In this document: positions 1-8,513 of the stretch, in pieces
Layout: every line of letters begins with the position of its first letter
Position numbering within the stretch: the stretch's first letter is position 1
Assembly: GCA_003058525.1 (NCBI GenBank)
Contig: QBVD01000064.1
Location: 1 to 64,000 of the forward strand
DNA: 64,000 bases
Direction: 5' to 3'
DNA from: a gamma proteobacterium symbiont of Ctena orbiculata
GTDB lineage: Bacteria; Pseudomonadota; Gammaproteobacteria; Chromatiales; Chromatiaceae
Notes under the pieces: model-generated
Databases searched by the model: none
The model's input: the letters and a program-made list of their open reading frames with translations, nothing else
Told to the model about the DNA's origin: nothing
Made by a program: the position numbers and the translations under genes

Positions 1-309
1 GTCCGGAATTGCGATGACATGGTAGTGGACGATGACATAACAGGTGAGACCAGCGTATTGAAAACCTGATCATTCCGGTGGCCGGAAAGGCCGTTACGCC
101 GAAGAGGACAATACGCGCGCACTTCATCGGGGCCAGAAGGGAAGTGATACCTTCGTCAATAGGCCGGATATACGGAAGCAACCCTGTCCCTGTCAACGAC
201 CTTACCCTGTCTTGCAAAACGGGAGGAGACCATATACGGAATGACGGGATCAGTGAAGTCTACCTACAATTTCTTCGGTGGATCCTAAATATTGGGCATC
301 ATTATCGGC
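1..309. other. Left edge, no gene supported
   Basis: I see no convincing gene here. A plus-strand frame from 78 runs through this stretch into the end of the OsmC gene but has no family resemblance and no clear ribosome binding site. Any gene cut by the left edge cannot be recognised from what is left. Confidence 0.5.
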
Positions 310-702
310 TCACACAAGGTCAAATGAGAACTCGGGCGTATCCATCATGTGACGTTTCACGGTGCAGAGTTCCATTGCCCGGACGATGCCGCTACGGTAC
401 TTCTCAGGGAAACCGTCGGGAAGAGTGAGACGGAATATGACCTTGACGATCATCTTTTTCTTCTCATCGTTGACACAATCCATGCGCAGATCCATGCCTT
501 CGGTTGAGAGTTTGCGTGATTCGCAGAAATTCCAGGCATAGATACCCGCGCAGGTGGCCAGCGAGGCGAGAAACAGATCGAAGGGTGCGGGGGCGCTGGC
601 TTCGCCGCCGTACTTGAGGGGCTGGTCTGTCTCTATGGTGTAATCACCGACCTTGGCCTGAATACGTTTGCCGCCTGTGAAACTGACCTGAATGGATTCC
701 AT
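310..702 (-). CDS. OsmC-like peroxide-resistance family protein
   Basis: 130-residue cytoplasmic protein of the OsmC/Ohr fold. The family reduces organic hydroperoxides with two cysteines, and both are present: Cys51 in SLATCAGIYA and Cys113 in RAMELCTVKRH, the usual spacing for OsmC-like members. The N-terminal beta-hairpin text (GGKRIQAKVGDYTIETDQP) and the G-GG-x-ASAPAPFDLFLASLATC stretch are typical of the YhfA/OsmC-like branch. The frame stays open far upstream, but that part is antisense to the preceding gene; the ATG at 702 gives the normal family length. It lies 13 bases downstream of the dihydrolipoyl dehydrogenase gene on the same strand, so the two are probably co-transcribed. The substrate is unknown. 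Confidence 0.88.
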   Translation of the reverse strand: MESIQVSFTGGKRIQAKVGDYTIETDQPLKYGGEASAPAPFDLFLASLATCAGIYAWNFCESRKLSTEGMDLRMDCVNDEKKKMIVKVIFRLTLPDGFPEKYRSGIVRAMELCTVKRHMMDTPEFSFDLV

Positions 703-715
703 CTTGATGTACCGC

Positions 716-2122
716 TTATAGGTGATAGAGCTCTTTGACCGGGCCTTGGTTCTTTGCCTCGACCTGGGCATACAGGTTGTTGAGCGCCGCCTGTAACGCC
801 TCTTCGATGACGGGATGGTAGAAAGGCATGCGCAGCAGGTCGCCGACAGTGAGTTGCTGGGAGATGGCCCAGTTGAGCAGATGGGCCAGGTTTTCGCCAC
901 GGGTGGTGATCATTTCGGCACCCAGGATCCTGCCGCTGGCTTTTTCGCCGTAGACGCGGATGATGCCGCGGCTCTGGCCCATGATCTGGGCGCGTCCGAC
1001 CGGGGCGAGCTTGACCTCGCCGATGGCGGTGTTATCCAGATCCAGGGCTTGGTAGGTTTCGCCAACCAGACAGATGTTCGGGTCGCAAAAGTTGATCGCC
1101 AGGGGGACCTTGCGCTTGAATGCGGTGACTTCGTCCTGGACGGCGTTGTGACCGGCGATTTTACCCTCGTCACCGGCCTCGTGCAGGATAGGGCGTTCGC
1201 CATTCACATCGCCCGCGATGAAGATATGGGAATCGCCGCACTGCATGGTGTTCGGGTTATAGACAGGGATACCGCGATCGTCGACTTCGATGCCGGCGTT
1301 CTCCAATGCCAGGCCTTCCACGTTGGGCGTCCGCCCGAGACTTGCAAGGACCTTGTCGACGACCACTGAATGTTCACCCGCGGTGACGCGCAACTGCGCA
1401 CCCTCTTCGCTGATCTCGACCGGTTCGCCCAGGTAGATGGGGAACTCCCGTTGCATGGTCTCTAAGGCCATCTGCGAGACTTCCGGATCCGTGGCGCCGC
1501 CGATGGTCTGCGCCATATCGAATCCGTACACATCGATCTCCAGGCGGCTTAGGGATTGTCCCAGTTCCAGGCCGATCACGCCCAGGCCCACCACGGCCAC
1601 CGATTTCGGCAGATCTTCCAGTTCGAAGAAGGTGTCGGTGGTCAGCACCTTGTCGCCGAAGGCCTCCCAGGCGGTCGGCACAACCGGGCGGGATCCCGTG
1701 GCGATAACGATCCTCTCTGCAACAACCCGGTCGCCGTTGTCGAGTTCAAGGGTGTGGGGATCGACAAATTTCGCATACGCCTCGATGAACTTGTCGCCCA
1801 TGTTGTCGGTACTGTTGGAGAGGACCCGGTCGACGAAGCTGTCGCGCAGATCCTGCACATGCTCCATGGCTTCGGGGAGATCGATGGTCAGTTCCGTATG
1901 GCCGTCCACACCGTAGCGATTGAGGTGGGTTCTGCGATGGTAGTCCTCTGCTACCTGGATCAAGGCCTTGGAGGGCATGCAGCCGACCCGCGCACAGGTG
2001 GTGCCGGGTTCGCCACCATTGATTAGGAGAAAGCTTTTACCGCTCGGTCCGACTCTGCTGGTTGCATTCAATCCCGCTGTTCCTGAGCCGAGGATAGCGA
2101 CGTCAACTTTTTTCTCTGCCAC
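716..2122 (-). CDS. Dihydrolipoyl dehydrogenase family flavoprotein
   Basis: 468-residue member of the pyridine nucleotide-disulfide oxidoreductase class I family. It has an FAD-binding GxGxxG at residues 12-17 (GSGTAG), the redox-active disulfide in CARVGC (Cys43/Cys48), a second Rossmann motif (GLGVIGLELG) for NAD(P)H, the FAD-contacting IAGDVNG motif, and the C-terminal dimer-interface His (FYHPVIEEAL) that acts as base. I chose the GTG at 2122 because AGGAG lies six bases upstream and the protein then begins with the normal N-terminus; the longer open frame upstream has no family resemblance. The gene is not beside 2-oxoacid dehydrogenase genes, so its partner is unclear. The disulfide motif differs from the usual CLNVGC. 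It could be a lipoamide dehydrogenase paralogue or a related disulfide reductase. Confidence 0.85.
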   Translation of the reverse strand: MAEKKVDVAILGSGTAGLNATSRVGPSGKSFLLINGGEPGTTCARVGCMPSKALIQVAEDYHRRTHLNRYGVDGHTELTIDLPEAMEHVQDLRDSFVDRVLSNSTDNMGDKFIEAYAKFVDPHTLELDNGDRVVAERIVIATGSRPVVPTAWEAFGDKVLTTDTFFELEDLPKSVAVVGLGVIGLELGQSLSRLEIDVYGFDMAQTIGGATDPEVSQMALETMQREFPIYLGEPVEISEEGAQLRVTAGEHSVVVDKVLASLGRTPNVEGLALENAGIEVDDRGIPVYNPNTMQCGDSHIFIAGDVNGERPILHEAGDEGKIAGHNAVQDEVTAFKRKVPLAINFCDPNICLVGETYQALDLDNTAIGEVKLAPVGRAQIMGQSRGIIRVYGEKASGRILGAEMITTRGENLAHLLNWAISQQLTVGDLLRMPFYHPVIEEALQAALNNLYAQVEAKNQGPVKELYHL

Positions 2123-2390
2123 GGAGGTCTCCTGCAATGGTTGTGCAGATCGGGATTCTAACGGCTCGTGTCGCAAAATACAGCCATCAGAATCAGGGTT
2201 AATGATTGACTTGGTCAATCCGCACCACCGATAGCGGGAGCGAGACGCCGCAATGGAAACGGATAGCGCGGGAATCTGCAGAAAAACCACACCGCCCGGA
2301 TCCGAGACTGTTTCAACCACCTCGATTGCGGTATGGTCGTGATCTGAAACAACAAATCCGAAAACGACAGATAGCGTGAGGAGATTTTGC

Positions 2391-2846
2391 ATGAAGTGGT
2401 GCCGATTATTATTGCTCTTACCGTCACTGGCGCTGGCCCAACCGCCTGGCGGGCAAATAGACCAGCAGCAGTTCTTTGAACAGTCGAAGGAGAAGATGCT
2501 GCCGATGATGGCGAAGAGTATCCCCGCCATGAAGCAGACCAAGAGCTGCCTGGAAACGGCAAACGATCAGGCAGCGTTCGAGAAGTGTGCAGAGATCATG
2601 ACCGCCATGGAGAAGGAGATAAAAGAACGGTTGGGGCCGGTGCCCGGCGTGCCGAAGGGGCAGCAACAACCGACGAAAACCCCGAAGGACATCAAGTTTA
2701 CGCCGGAAGCCAAAAAGAACATGATTAAATTCCTGGAACGATCGATCATGATCGGTACCGCCATGCAGAAGTGCTTCACTGAAAGCAGCACGGTGGATCA
2801 GATGCAGGGCTGTATGCAGGCGGCACGACCCAAGCCCAAGCAATAG
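2391..2846 (+). CDS. Secreted protein with twin CX12C motifs
   Basis: 151-residue protein with an N-terminal signal peptide (MKWCRLLLLLPSLALA, cleavage likely after ALA). I take the ATG at 2391 because GAGGAG lies seven bases upstream; an in-frame start five codons earlier lacks this site. The mature protein is helical and rich in Gln, Lys and Met. It carries two CX12C pairs (CLETANDQAAFEKC and CFTESSTVDQMQGC) separated by a Pro/Gln/Lys linker with PTKTPKD, so it looks like two disulfide-stapled helical hairpins in the periplasm. I recognise no named family. It is divergently oriented from the dihydrolipoyl dehydrogenase gene, sharing the space around 2123-2390. Confidence 0.75.
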   Translation: MKWCRLLLLLPSLALAQPPGGQIDQQQFFEQSKEKMLPMMAKSIPAMKQTKSCLETANDQAAFEKCAEIMTAMEKEIKERLGPVPGVPKGQQQPTKTPKDIKFTPEAKKNMIKFLERSIMIGTAMQKCFTESSTVDQMQGCMQAARPKPKQ

Positions 2847-2950
2847 GCGTCAGGCTTATCGCACACCTGATTCAGGGATGGATTTCAGGATGCTGCGCTC
2901 CAGTATTGCAATTGCTGACGATAAGCCGCCGGTGTCTGCATCTCGGTTTG

Positions 2951-3229
2951 TCACTCCTGCGGCAGCGGTCTGAAGCGGTAACCCTGGATGATTACCGGCT
3001 TATCCTCTGCTGGAGCGATTGCCGGTAGCGGCTGTGCCGCTTCAAGCTGTGACTGGTTGGTGACTGGTGGCGCAAGCAGCAGCGGGGGAGGACGGTAATA
3101 GTGTTGTCGATATGCAGGATGAGATTTTGTCTTTCCGTGGCCGCCGAACGAAATGCAAAAAAAGGCCTGTGCAGGGTGAAGCCAGCAGAGCACCGTAAAC
3201 ATGAGGGTCGTTTTGAGAAGAGTGGGCAT
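2951..3229 (-). CDS. Small exported protein of unknown function
   Basis: 92-residue product with a signal peptide (MPTLLKTTLMFTVLCWLHPAQA, cut after AQA) followed by a short low-complexity mature part rich in Pro, His, Tyr and Arg (YRQHYYRPPPLLLAPP) and ending PVIIQGYRFRPLPQE. The pattern of a clean Sec signal with a short Pro/Tyr-rich tail recurs in small envelope proteins of gammaproteobacteria, but I do not recognise the family. It follows glcE on the same strand, separated by about 70 bases, and lies where glcF would be expected. An overlapping frame on the same strand shows no signal peptide and is not favoured. Confidence 0.6.
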   Translation of the reverse strand: MPTLLKTTLMFTVLCWLHPAQAFFCISFGGHGKTKSHPAYRQHYYRPPPLLLAPPVTNQSQLEAAQPLPAIAPAEDKPVIIQGYRFRPLPQE

Positions 3230-3302
3230 GAATCCTCATTGGGCTGGATAGAGGGCGGAAATATTTGCGTAATCCGACAGGCATGAGAAGGTACACGGCT
3301 CT

Positions 3303-4370
3303 TCAGTAGTCTTCATAGTGTCTGCCTGGATTGAATATCCCCTCCGGGTCAAAAACCTGTTTCAGCTGTTTCTGCATGACGGTGATCCGCGGATGGAGCG
3401 GATGAAACATTTCCCCTCTGCGATCTCCATTGCGAAAAAGTATGGCATGCCCAGACTCTTTTTCCACCAGTGAACGTATCTCCCGCGCAGGCCGGTCTGT
3501 GGCCAGCCAGCGTAAACCACCGCACCATTCGTACAGTATCCGGCCCTCGATATCGAGCTTTGCCGCAGGTGGCAGAGAGAGACGCCAGAGCGGGCTTTGC
3601 TGTTTGAAGTAGTCGTGTTGCTGATCTCGCAGGCCCTGCCAAAATCCGCTTTGGGGCTTGTCACAGGGATCGAGTCCGTAATGGGTCTGAATCTCCTCCT
3701 TACGCTGCTGGGAGCAGGCAATTCGTACCTTGTGATTGTTGTCAAGGCTGTAGGTGGCGGTGATGGGTACACCCTCGATCAGCATCTTGTGCAGCAGTGC
3801 CCAGGCCGCGGGCTGCTCCGCCGAGAAAGCGAGGGTGTATTCTTGCATGGGTTTGGGCAATACCTTGATCGATACCTCCAGCAGGATACCCAGGGTTCCC
3901 ATCGCCCCTGCCATCAGGCGCGAGAGATCGTAGCCAGCCACATTTTTCATCACCTGGCCGCCGAACTTCAGTATCTGACCCTTTCCGTCGAGTAGCTTGA
4001 TACCCAGCAGCTGATCCCTGGGTGATCCGCCCCAGGGACGACGCGGACCACCGAGCCCTGCAGCGATGGCGCCGCCGATGGTGCCTTTGCCATCGAAATG
4101 GGGTGGTTCGAAGGAGAGCATCTGTCCCTTTTCCAGTAACGCATCCTCAATCTCCCGCAAGGGTGTTCCGGCACGCGCCGTGATCACCAGTTCCGTGGGT
4201 TCGTAGCTGATGATACCGCGATGTTCCGCAAGCGACAGGGGCTCTCCGGCCAGCTCACGACCATAAAACGATTTGCTGCCGTGCCCCATCACTTGCAGGG
4301 GACGGAGATCATGGGCGGCATCCTTGACAGCCGTTTGAAGCGATTGACTGCAGTCGCGGTCGTTGCCCAT
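3303..4370 (-). CDS. glcE: Glycolate oxidase FAD-binding subunit GlcE
   Basis: 355-residue FAD-binding subunit of glycolate dehydrogenase, which oxidises glycolate to glyoxylate. Its FAD_binding_4 fold is visible in ELVITARAGTPLREIEDALL, the GGAIAAGLGGPRRP loop, and QVMKNVAGYDLSRLMAGAMG, all typical of GlcE; the C-terminus FDPEGIFNPGRHYEDY matches the family ending. The start at 4370 overlaps the stop of glcD by one base (ATGA), so the two are translationally coupled; the open frame extends further upstream only inside glcD. The third subunit GlcF, an iron-sulfur protein that passes electrons to quinone, would normally come next but is not in this window. Confidence 0.93.
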   Translation of the reverse strand: MGNDRDCSQSLQTAVKDAAHDLRPLQVMGHGSKSFYGRELAGEPLSLAEHRGIISYEPTELVITARAGTPLREIEDALLEKGQMLSFEPPHFDGKGTIGGAIAAGLGGPRRPWGGSPRDQLLGIKLLDGKGQILKFGGQVMKNVAGYDLSRLMAGAMGTLGILLEVSIKVLPKPMQEYTLAFSAEQPAAWALLHKMLIEGVPITATYSLDNNHKVRIACSQQRKEEIQTHYGLDPCDKPQSGFWQGLRDQQHDYFKQQSPLWRLSLPPAAKLDIEGRILYEWCGGLRWLATDRPAREIRSLVEKESGHAILFRNGDRRGEMFHPLHPRITVMQKQLKQVFDPEGIFNPGRHYEDY

Positions 4371-5827
4371 CAAAAGCGCTCCAGTTCGGGGAAACGCAGT
4401 TTTCCTGCGTGTACATGCATGGCGCCGAATTCGGCACATCGGTTCAAGGTTGGAATCGCTTTCCCCGGATTGAGCAGGGTAAGGGGGTCGAACACCCTTT
4501 TCACCGCATGGAAGGTCTCCAGCTCTTCATCCCGGAACTGGGCGCACATCTGATTGATCTTCTCCAGACCGACACCATGCTCACCGGTAATGGTGCCGCC
4601 CACAGCGACACACAGCTCGAGTATCTCGCCGCCGAAGGCCTCTGCCTGTTCCAACTCACCCGGATTGTTGGCATCGTAGAGGATCAACGGGTGCAGATTG
4701 CCGTCGCCGGCGTGGAACACATTGGCGCAGCGCAACCCGTAACGCTGCGACATCTCATCGATCATCTTCAACACCTTTCCCAATTGATGACGGGGGATGG
4801 TGCCGTCCATACAGTAGTAGTCGGGGGAGAGGCGTCCCACCGCGGGGAAGGCATTCTTTCTTCCCGCCCAGAACCTGATCCGTTCCTGCTCGTTCATCGC
4901 CGTCCTTACCTCAGTGGCCCCTGACTGTTTCAGGATCTCTCTGACCCGCATGATCTCTTCCGAGACTTCGGCATCCACACCATCCACTTCGCACAGCAGG
5001 ATCGCCGCCGCCTCAGTGGGATAACCGGCATGGACAAAATCCTCCGAGGCGCGAATCGACAGATTGTCCATCATCTCAAGTCCGGCGGGGAGAATCCCCT
5101 TGGCGATGACCTGCGCCACCGCATTGCCCGCGGTCTCGATGTCATCGAAAGCGGCGAGTACGACCTGTTGCCGCTCAGGTATCGGCAGCAGCTTCACCAG
5201 GACCTCCACCACCACACCCAGCATCCCTTCCGAGCCGGTGATCAGGGTCAGCAGGTCGAGACCGGGTGCGTCGAGGCTGCCGGCGCCCAGGGTGATCCTT
5301 TCGCCATCGATGGTGATGAGGGTGACCTGTAATACATTGTGCAGGGTCAGGCCATATTTCAGGCAGTGCACACCACCGGCATTTTCCGCCACATTGCCGC
5401 CGATGGAACAGGCGATCTGTGAGGAGGGGTCGGGGGCGTAGTAGAGGCCGTAGGGTTTGGCCGCTTCGCTGACCGCAAGATTGCGTACCCCGGGCTGCAC
5501 CCGCGCCTGCATATTATCGCTGTCGATCTGCAGGATCAGGTTGAGCCTGGCGAGGCTTAGCAGCACCCCCTCTTCGTGAGGCAGGGCGCCGCCCGAGAGC
5601 CCGGTGCCCGCTCCCCGGGCCACCACGGGAATCTGTTGCCGGTGGCAGAATCTAAGAATCTCCTCGACCTGCTCTGCGGTATAGGGCAGCAACACGATCA
5701 GGGGCACCTTACGATAGGCGGAGAGGCCATCGCACTCATAGGGGATCAGCTCCTCCTCGCGATAGATGACGCACTCTGCGGGCAGCATCTTTTGAAATTC
5801 CCCGGCCAGGGTCAGACGATCATGCAT
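4370..5827 (-). CDS. glcD: Glycolate oxidase subunit GlcD
   Basis: 485-residue catalytic flavoprotein subunit of glycolate oxidase. It is a member of the FAD-linked oxidase (VAO/PCMH) superfamily: the PP-loop VVARGAGTGLSGGALP contacts FAD, GGNVAENAGGVHCLKYG continues the binding site, and the C-terminal catalytic domain has GDGNLHPLIL and GEHGVGLEK, ending in FDPLTLLNPGKAIP as in GlcD. Length fits the family (about 490-500). It is first in a glcD-glcE pair with a one-base overlap. In an autotroph it would oxidise glycolate from RuBisCO oxygenation; the glyoxylate could feed malyl-CoA lyase encoded at 10.4 kb (inference). Related D-lactate dehydrogenases share the fold, but the adjacent glcE makes GlcD the better name. 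Confidence 0.93.
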   Translation of the reverse strand: MHDRLTLAGEFQKMLPAECVIYREEELIPYECDGLSAYRKVPLIVLLPYTAEQVEEILRFCHRQQIPVVARGAGTGLSGGALPHEEGVLLSLARLNLILQIDSDNMQARVQPGVRNLAVSEAAKPYGLYYAPDPSSQIACSIGGNVAENAGGVHCLKYGLTLHNVLQVTLITIDGERITLGAGSLDAPGLDLLTLITGSEGMLGVVVEVLVKLLPIPERQQVVLAAFDDIETAGNAVAQVIAKGILPAGLEMMDNLSIRASEDFVHAGYPTEAAAILLCEVDGVDAEVSEEIMRVREILKQSGATEVRTAMNEQERIRFWAGRKNAFPAVGRLSPDYYCMDGTIPRHQLGKVLKMIDEMSQRYGLRCANVFHAGDGNLHPLILYDANNPGELEQAEAFGGEILELCVAVGGTITGEHGVGLEKINQMCAQFRDEELETFHAVKRVFDPLTLLNPGKAIPTLNRCAEFGAMHVHAGKLRFPELERF

Positions 5828-6148
5828 TGGGTTACCTCGGATGGATGCAGCTTATAGGTTACACCAGATGAGAAAAACATGGATCTTGTAAGTGTAAATG
5901 TCAGTGCGCGCCTGAAGGCTGTGCATGGCAATTGGGGATAAAGCGTGCAAACAGGACTTCAAAGTTATCCCGGTCAGCGCCAGATTCGTCTACGGCATAT
6001 ACCATAGTGTGTGCGTCATATCCCCTGATTTAGTCTTAAGAATCCCAGCTCGATTTCCTTCTTCATTTTATAAATCAATCTGTTAGCTCAATGGACCGAT
6101 ATTTGCTGTCCTCAACTGGATTTGATAACGAAAAAATGAGGTAAATCG
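5828..6148. other. Divergent intergenic region glcD / TonB receptor
   Basis: This 321-base spacer must carry the promoters for glcDE (leftward) and the copper receptor (rightward). The stretch 6040-6130 is AT-rich. I could not identify a specific operator, riboswitch or Fur box with confidence. Confidence 0.4.
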
Positions 6149-8239
6149 ATGCGACTCAGAGCTCTATCCTTAGCAATCGGCTCCCTGTTGGCAACATCCT
6201 GCCTGCATGCTGAAGAGCAGGTGGAAAAACTCGGCGAAATCTATGTTGAAGGTAAAGCCGAAACGGCGCCTGCTGTGACCAGGACACCGGTGGATGACGG
6301 TTCACAGGGGCTGCCGGCGGATGGCGGTGATTTTCTGCGTGATATCAATGGTGTTTCAGGTATTCGTATGGGGGGGCACGGCATCGATCCGGTGATTCGC
6401 GGTCAGAGCCAGAATCGACTCAACATCATCCTCGACGGCGCCTACATCCATGGCGGTTGTCCCAACCGCATGGATCCACCGACAGCCTATTCCGCCTTGG
6501 AGAGCTATGACAGTGTGACTGTGATCAAAGGTTCTCAGACGGTGATCTACGGCGGTGGCGGCAGTGGCGGTACGGTACTGTTCGAACGCCAGCCGCCCCG
6601 CTTCAAAGATGGCAAGTCTTATGTGGGCGAGGTGGATGCCGGTTACAAGGGCAATTCAAAGACCAAGGAGTTCTCTGCCGATATCGCCGCGGGTTCTGAA
6701 ACCGGCTATATACGGGGTGTGCTCGGTTATAAGGATGCCGACAACTATGAGGATGGTGACGGCAACGAGGTGCGTTCCGCCTACGAAAACCGAAGCGGAA
6801 ATCTGATATTGGGTTATATGCCCGATCAGGACAAACGCCTGGAACTCAATTTCGAGGCGACCCGGGAAGACGATACCCTGTTTGCTGGCGCGGGTATGGA
6901 TTCACCCAAGAGCGATGCCGACAACATCCGTTTCAAATACCAGCAGAGCGATGGCTTGGGACCCTTTGCCGGGATCAAGGCCGAGATCTATTCCAGCCAG
7001 GTGGACCACTTGATGGACAACTTCTCGCTGCGTGAATTGAGCGCACCCATGCTCATGGAGGTGCCGGCTACGTCGGACACCGCGGGTGGTCGCCTCTATG
7101 GCGATATCATGTTGGGCGGCAGTAACCTCACCATCGGTATCGACTACCAAAACAACGAGCGCGATGCGGACCGCTTCTCCGGCATGCCGATGATGGTGGA
7201 GCCGACCACTTTGCAATCGATAATGTGGCCAGGCGCAGAACTTGAACAGACAGGGTTGTTTGCAGAACTGGCCATGCCGGTGGGGGAAGAGAATCTGCTG
7301 AAGCTCGGTTTACGCTATGACCGGGTCGATGCCTCGATCTCACGGGGGAATGAAAAGCCCGATCTGGGCCCGAGTCCGACACCCAATGACCTCTATGCTG
7401 CCTACTATGCCGAGACATCGGACGAGCAGGCGGAAGACAATGTGGGTGGATTTATCCACTATGAACACATGCTGGGTGACGGTTCGCTTTTCGCCGGATT
7501 CAGCCGCAGTGTCAGAACTGCGGATGCGACAGAACGCTATCTTGCCAGTTTCTCACGCAACATGATGACCGGTATGGATTTCAGCTGGGTCGGTAATCCC
7601 GAGCTGGAAGCGGAAAAGCATCATCAGCTTGAAGTAGGCTACAAGTGGCAGAACGCAGGACTCGATACCGATATCACGCTCTATTACAACGATGTCTCTG
7701 ACTATATCCTGAGGGACAAGGCCAGAGGTCAGGACGGCATCCTGGTTGCGAATGGCACCGCAAATATCTATCGCAATGTGGATGCTGAGTTCTACGGTAT
7801 CGAATGGCAAGCAGGGTATCGTCTCTCCAATAGTCTGAAGACCAGTGCGAGCCTGGCCTATGTCAGAGCGGAAAACAGCACTGACGACAGACCCATTGCT
7901 CAAATAGCACCCCTCGAGGCGACCGTCAGTCTGGACTACGCCAGTGGCGATTGGGAGCTGGGGGGTAGTCTGCGGGCAAATGCGAAACAGACACGCGCCG
8001 ATCTCGAGAACGGCAGTGGACAGGACGTACAGGAGACCCCGGGCTGGGGTGTGATCGACCTGCATGGCAGATATGCGTTGTCGAACAACAGCTCAATCCG
8101 CTTTGGGGTCGACAACCTGTTGGACAAGCGTTTCGCCTATCACGTCAACAGGGCCAATGTGGATCCCTTCAATCCGGAAGCCATCCAGGTCAACGAGCCT
8201 GGCCGCGAAGTTTGGCTGAGAGGTTCGGTGAAGTTCTGA
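6149..8239 (+). CDS. TonB-dependent copper receptor (OprC/NosA type)
   Basis: 696-residue outer-membrane beta-barrel receptor. A signal peptide ends near LHA-EE at residue 22. The plug domain contains the block GGCPNRMDPPTAYSALESYDSVTVIKGSQTVIYG (residues about 111-144), which in the OprC/NosA family of copper receptors forms the Cys/Met copper site (family form CPNxMDPPTSY). Met-rich loops (SGMPMMVEP, MMTGMDF) fit copper handling. The C-terminus ends with an aromatic Phe (REVWLRGSVKF), as needed for barrel insertion. Known members import copper, often for nitrous oxide reductase or cytochrome oxidase maturation. The gene stands alone, preceded by an AT-rich spacer and followed by a strong hairpin at 8311-8346. 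Copper specificity is inferred from the family motif. Confidence 0.9.
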   Translation: MRLRALSLAIGSLLATSCLHAEEQVEKLGEIYVEGKAETAPAVTRTPVDDGSQGLPADGGDFLRDINGVSGIRMGGHGIDPVIRGQSQNRLNIILDGAYIHGGCPNRMDPPTAYSALESYDSVTVIKGSQTVIYGGGGSGGTVLFERQPPRFKDGKSYVGEVDAGYKGNSKTKEFSADIAAGSETGYIRGVLGYKDADNYEDGDGNEVRSAYENRSGNLILGYMPDQDKRLELNFEATREDDTLFAGAGMDSPKSDADNIRFKYQQSDGLGPFAGIKAEIYSSQVDHLMDNFSLRELSAPMLMEVPATSDTAGGRLYGDIMLGGSNLTIGIDYQNNERDADRFSGMPMMVEPTTLQSIMWPGAELEQTGLFAELAMPVGEENLLKLGLRYDRVDASISRGNEKPDLGPSPTPNDLYAAYYAETSDEQAEDNVGGFIHYEHMLGDGSLFAGFSRSVRTADATERYLASFSRNMMTGMDFSWVGNPELEAEKHHQLEVGYKWQNAGLDTDITLYYNDVSDYILRDKARGQDGILVANGTANIYRNVDAEFYGIEWQAGYRLSNSLKTSASLAYVRAENSTDDRPIAQIAPLEATVSLDYASGDWELGGSLRANAKQTRADLENGSGQDVQETPGWGVIDLHGRYALSNNSSIRFGVDNLLDKRFAYHVNRANVDPFNPEAIQVNEPGREVWLRGSVKF

Positions 8240-8310
8240 TCGTGTGGTGTGCGACCGGGGAGTGCTGACCACATGTCGGTTCCAGACATATTGCCCCGCA
8301 GGCCTTCAAT

Positions 8311-8346
8311 CAGGCCCCAACGGCAGGGACCTGCTGTTGGGGCCTG
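8311..8346 (+). terminator. Hairpin downstream of the copper receptor gene
   Basis: An 11-bp perfect stem (CAGGCCCCAAC with GTTGGGGCCTG) encloses a further GCAGG/CCTGC pairing, giving a nearly uninterrupted stem of about 17 bp. It lies 70 bases past the receptor stop codon. No run of T follows, so it may be a terminator of weak type or an mRNA-stabilising stem. Confidence 0.55.
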
Positions 8347-8493
8347 GATCTCGCCAGGTCAACCTTGTTGCCGGGTTAGTGGTTGATCGGGTTTTTTTTC
8401 GTGCCGCGATTATCGGCTATCCTGGGATATTTGCGGTTTTATTGCTTCACTGTTTTACAGTAGTCTGTGTGGCTCGACAGCTTATATCTTAAG

Positions 8494-8504
8494 AACAGGC
8501 CCTA
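8494..8504. repeat. Solo end of the GGGCCTGTT-type short repeat
   Basis: AACAGGCCCTA is identical to the right end of the 146-bp element at 42993-43138. No partner end is nearby, so it may be a remnant or a chance match. It sits ten bases before the ATG of the prenyltransferase gene. Confidence 0.35.
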
Positions 8505-8513
8505 GGACAACCG

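Noticed and set aside
78-428. Plus-strand frame at the left edge
   Set aside because: Overlaps the OsmC gene end and shows no family resemblance.
815-1369. Plus-strand frame of 184 codons within the flavoprotein gene
   Set aside because: Shadow of the dihydrolipoyl dehydrogenase gene, no family resemblance.
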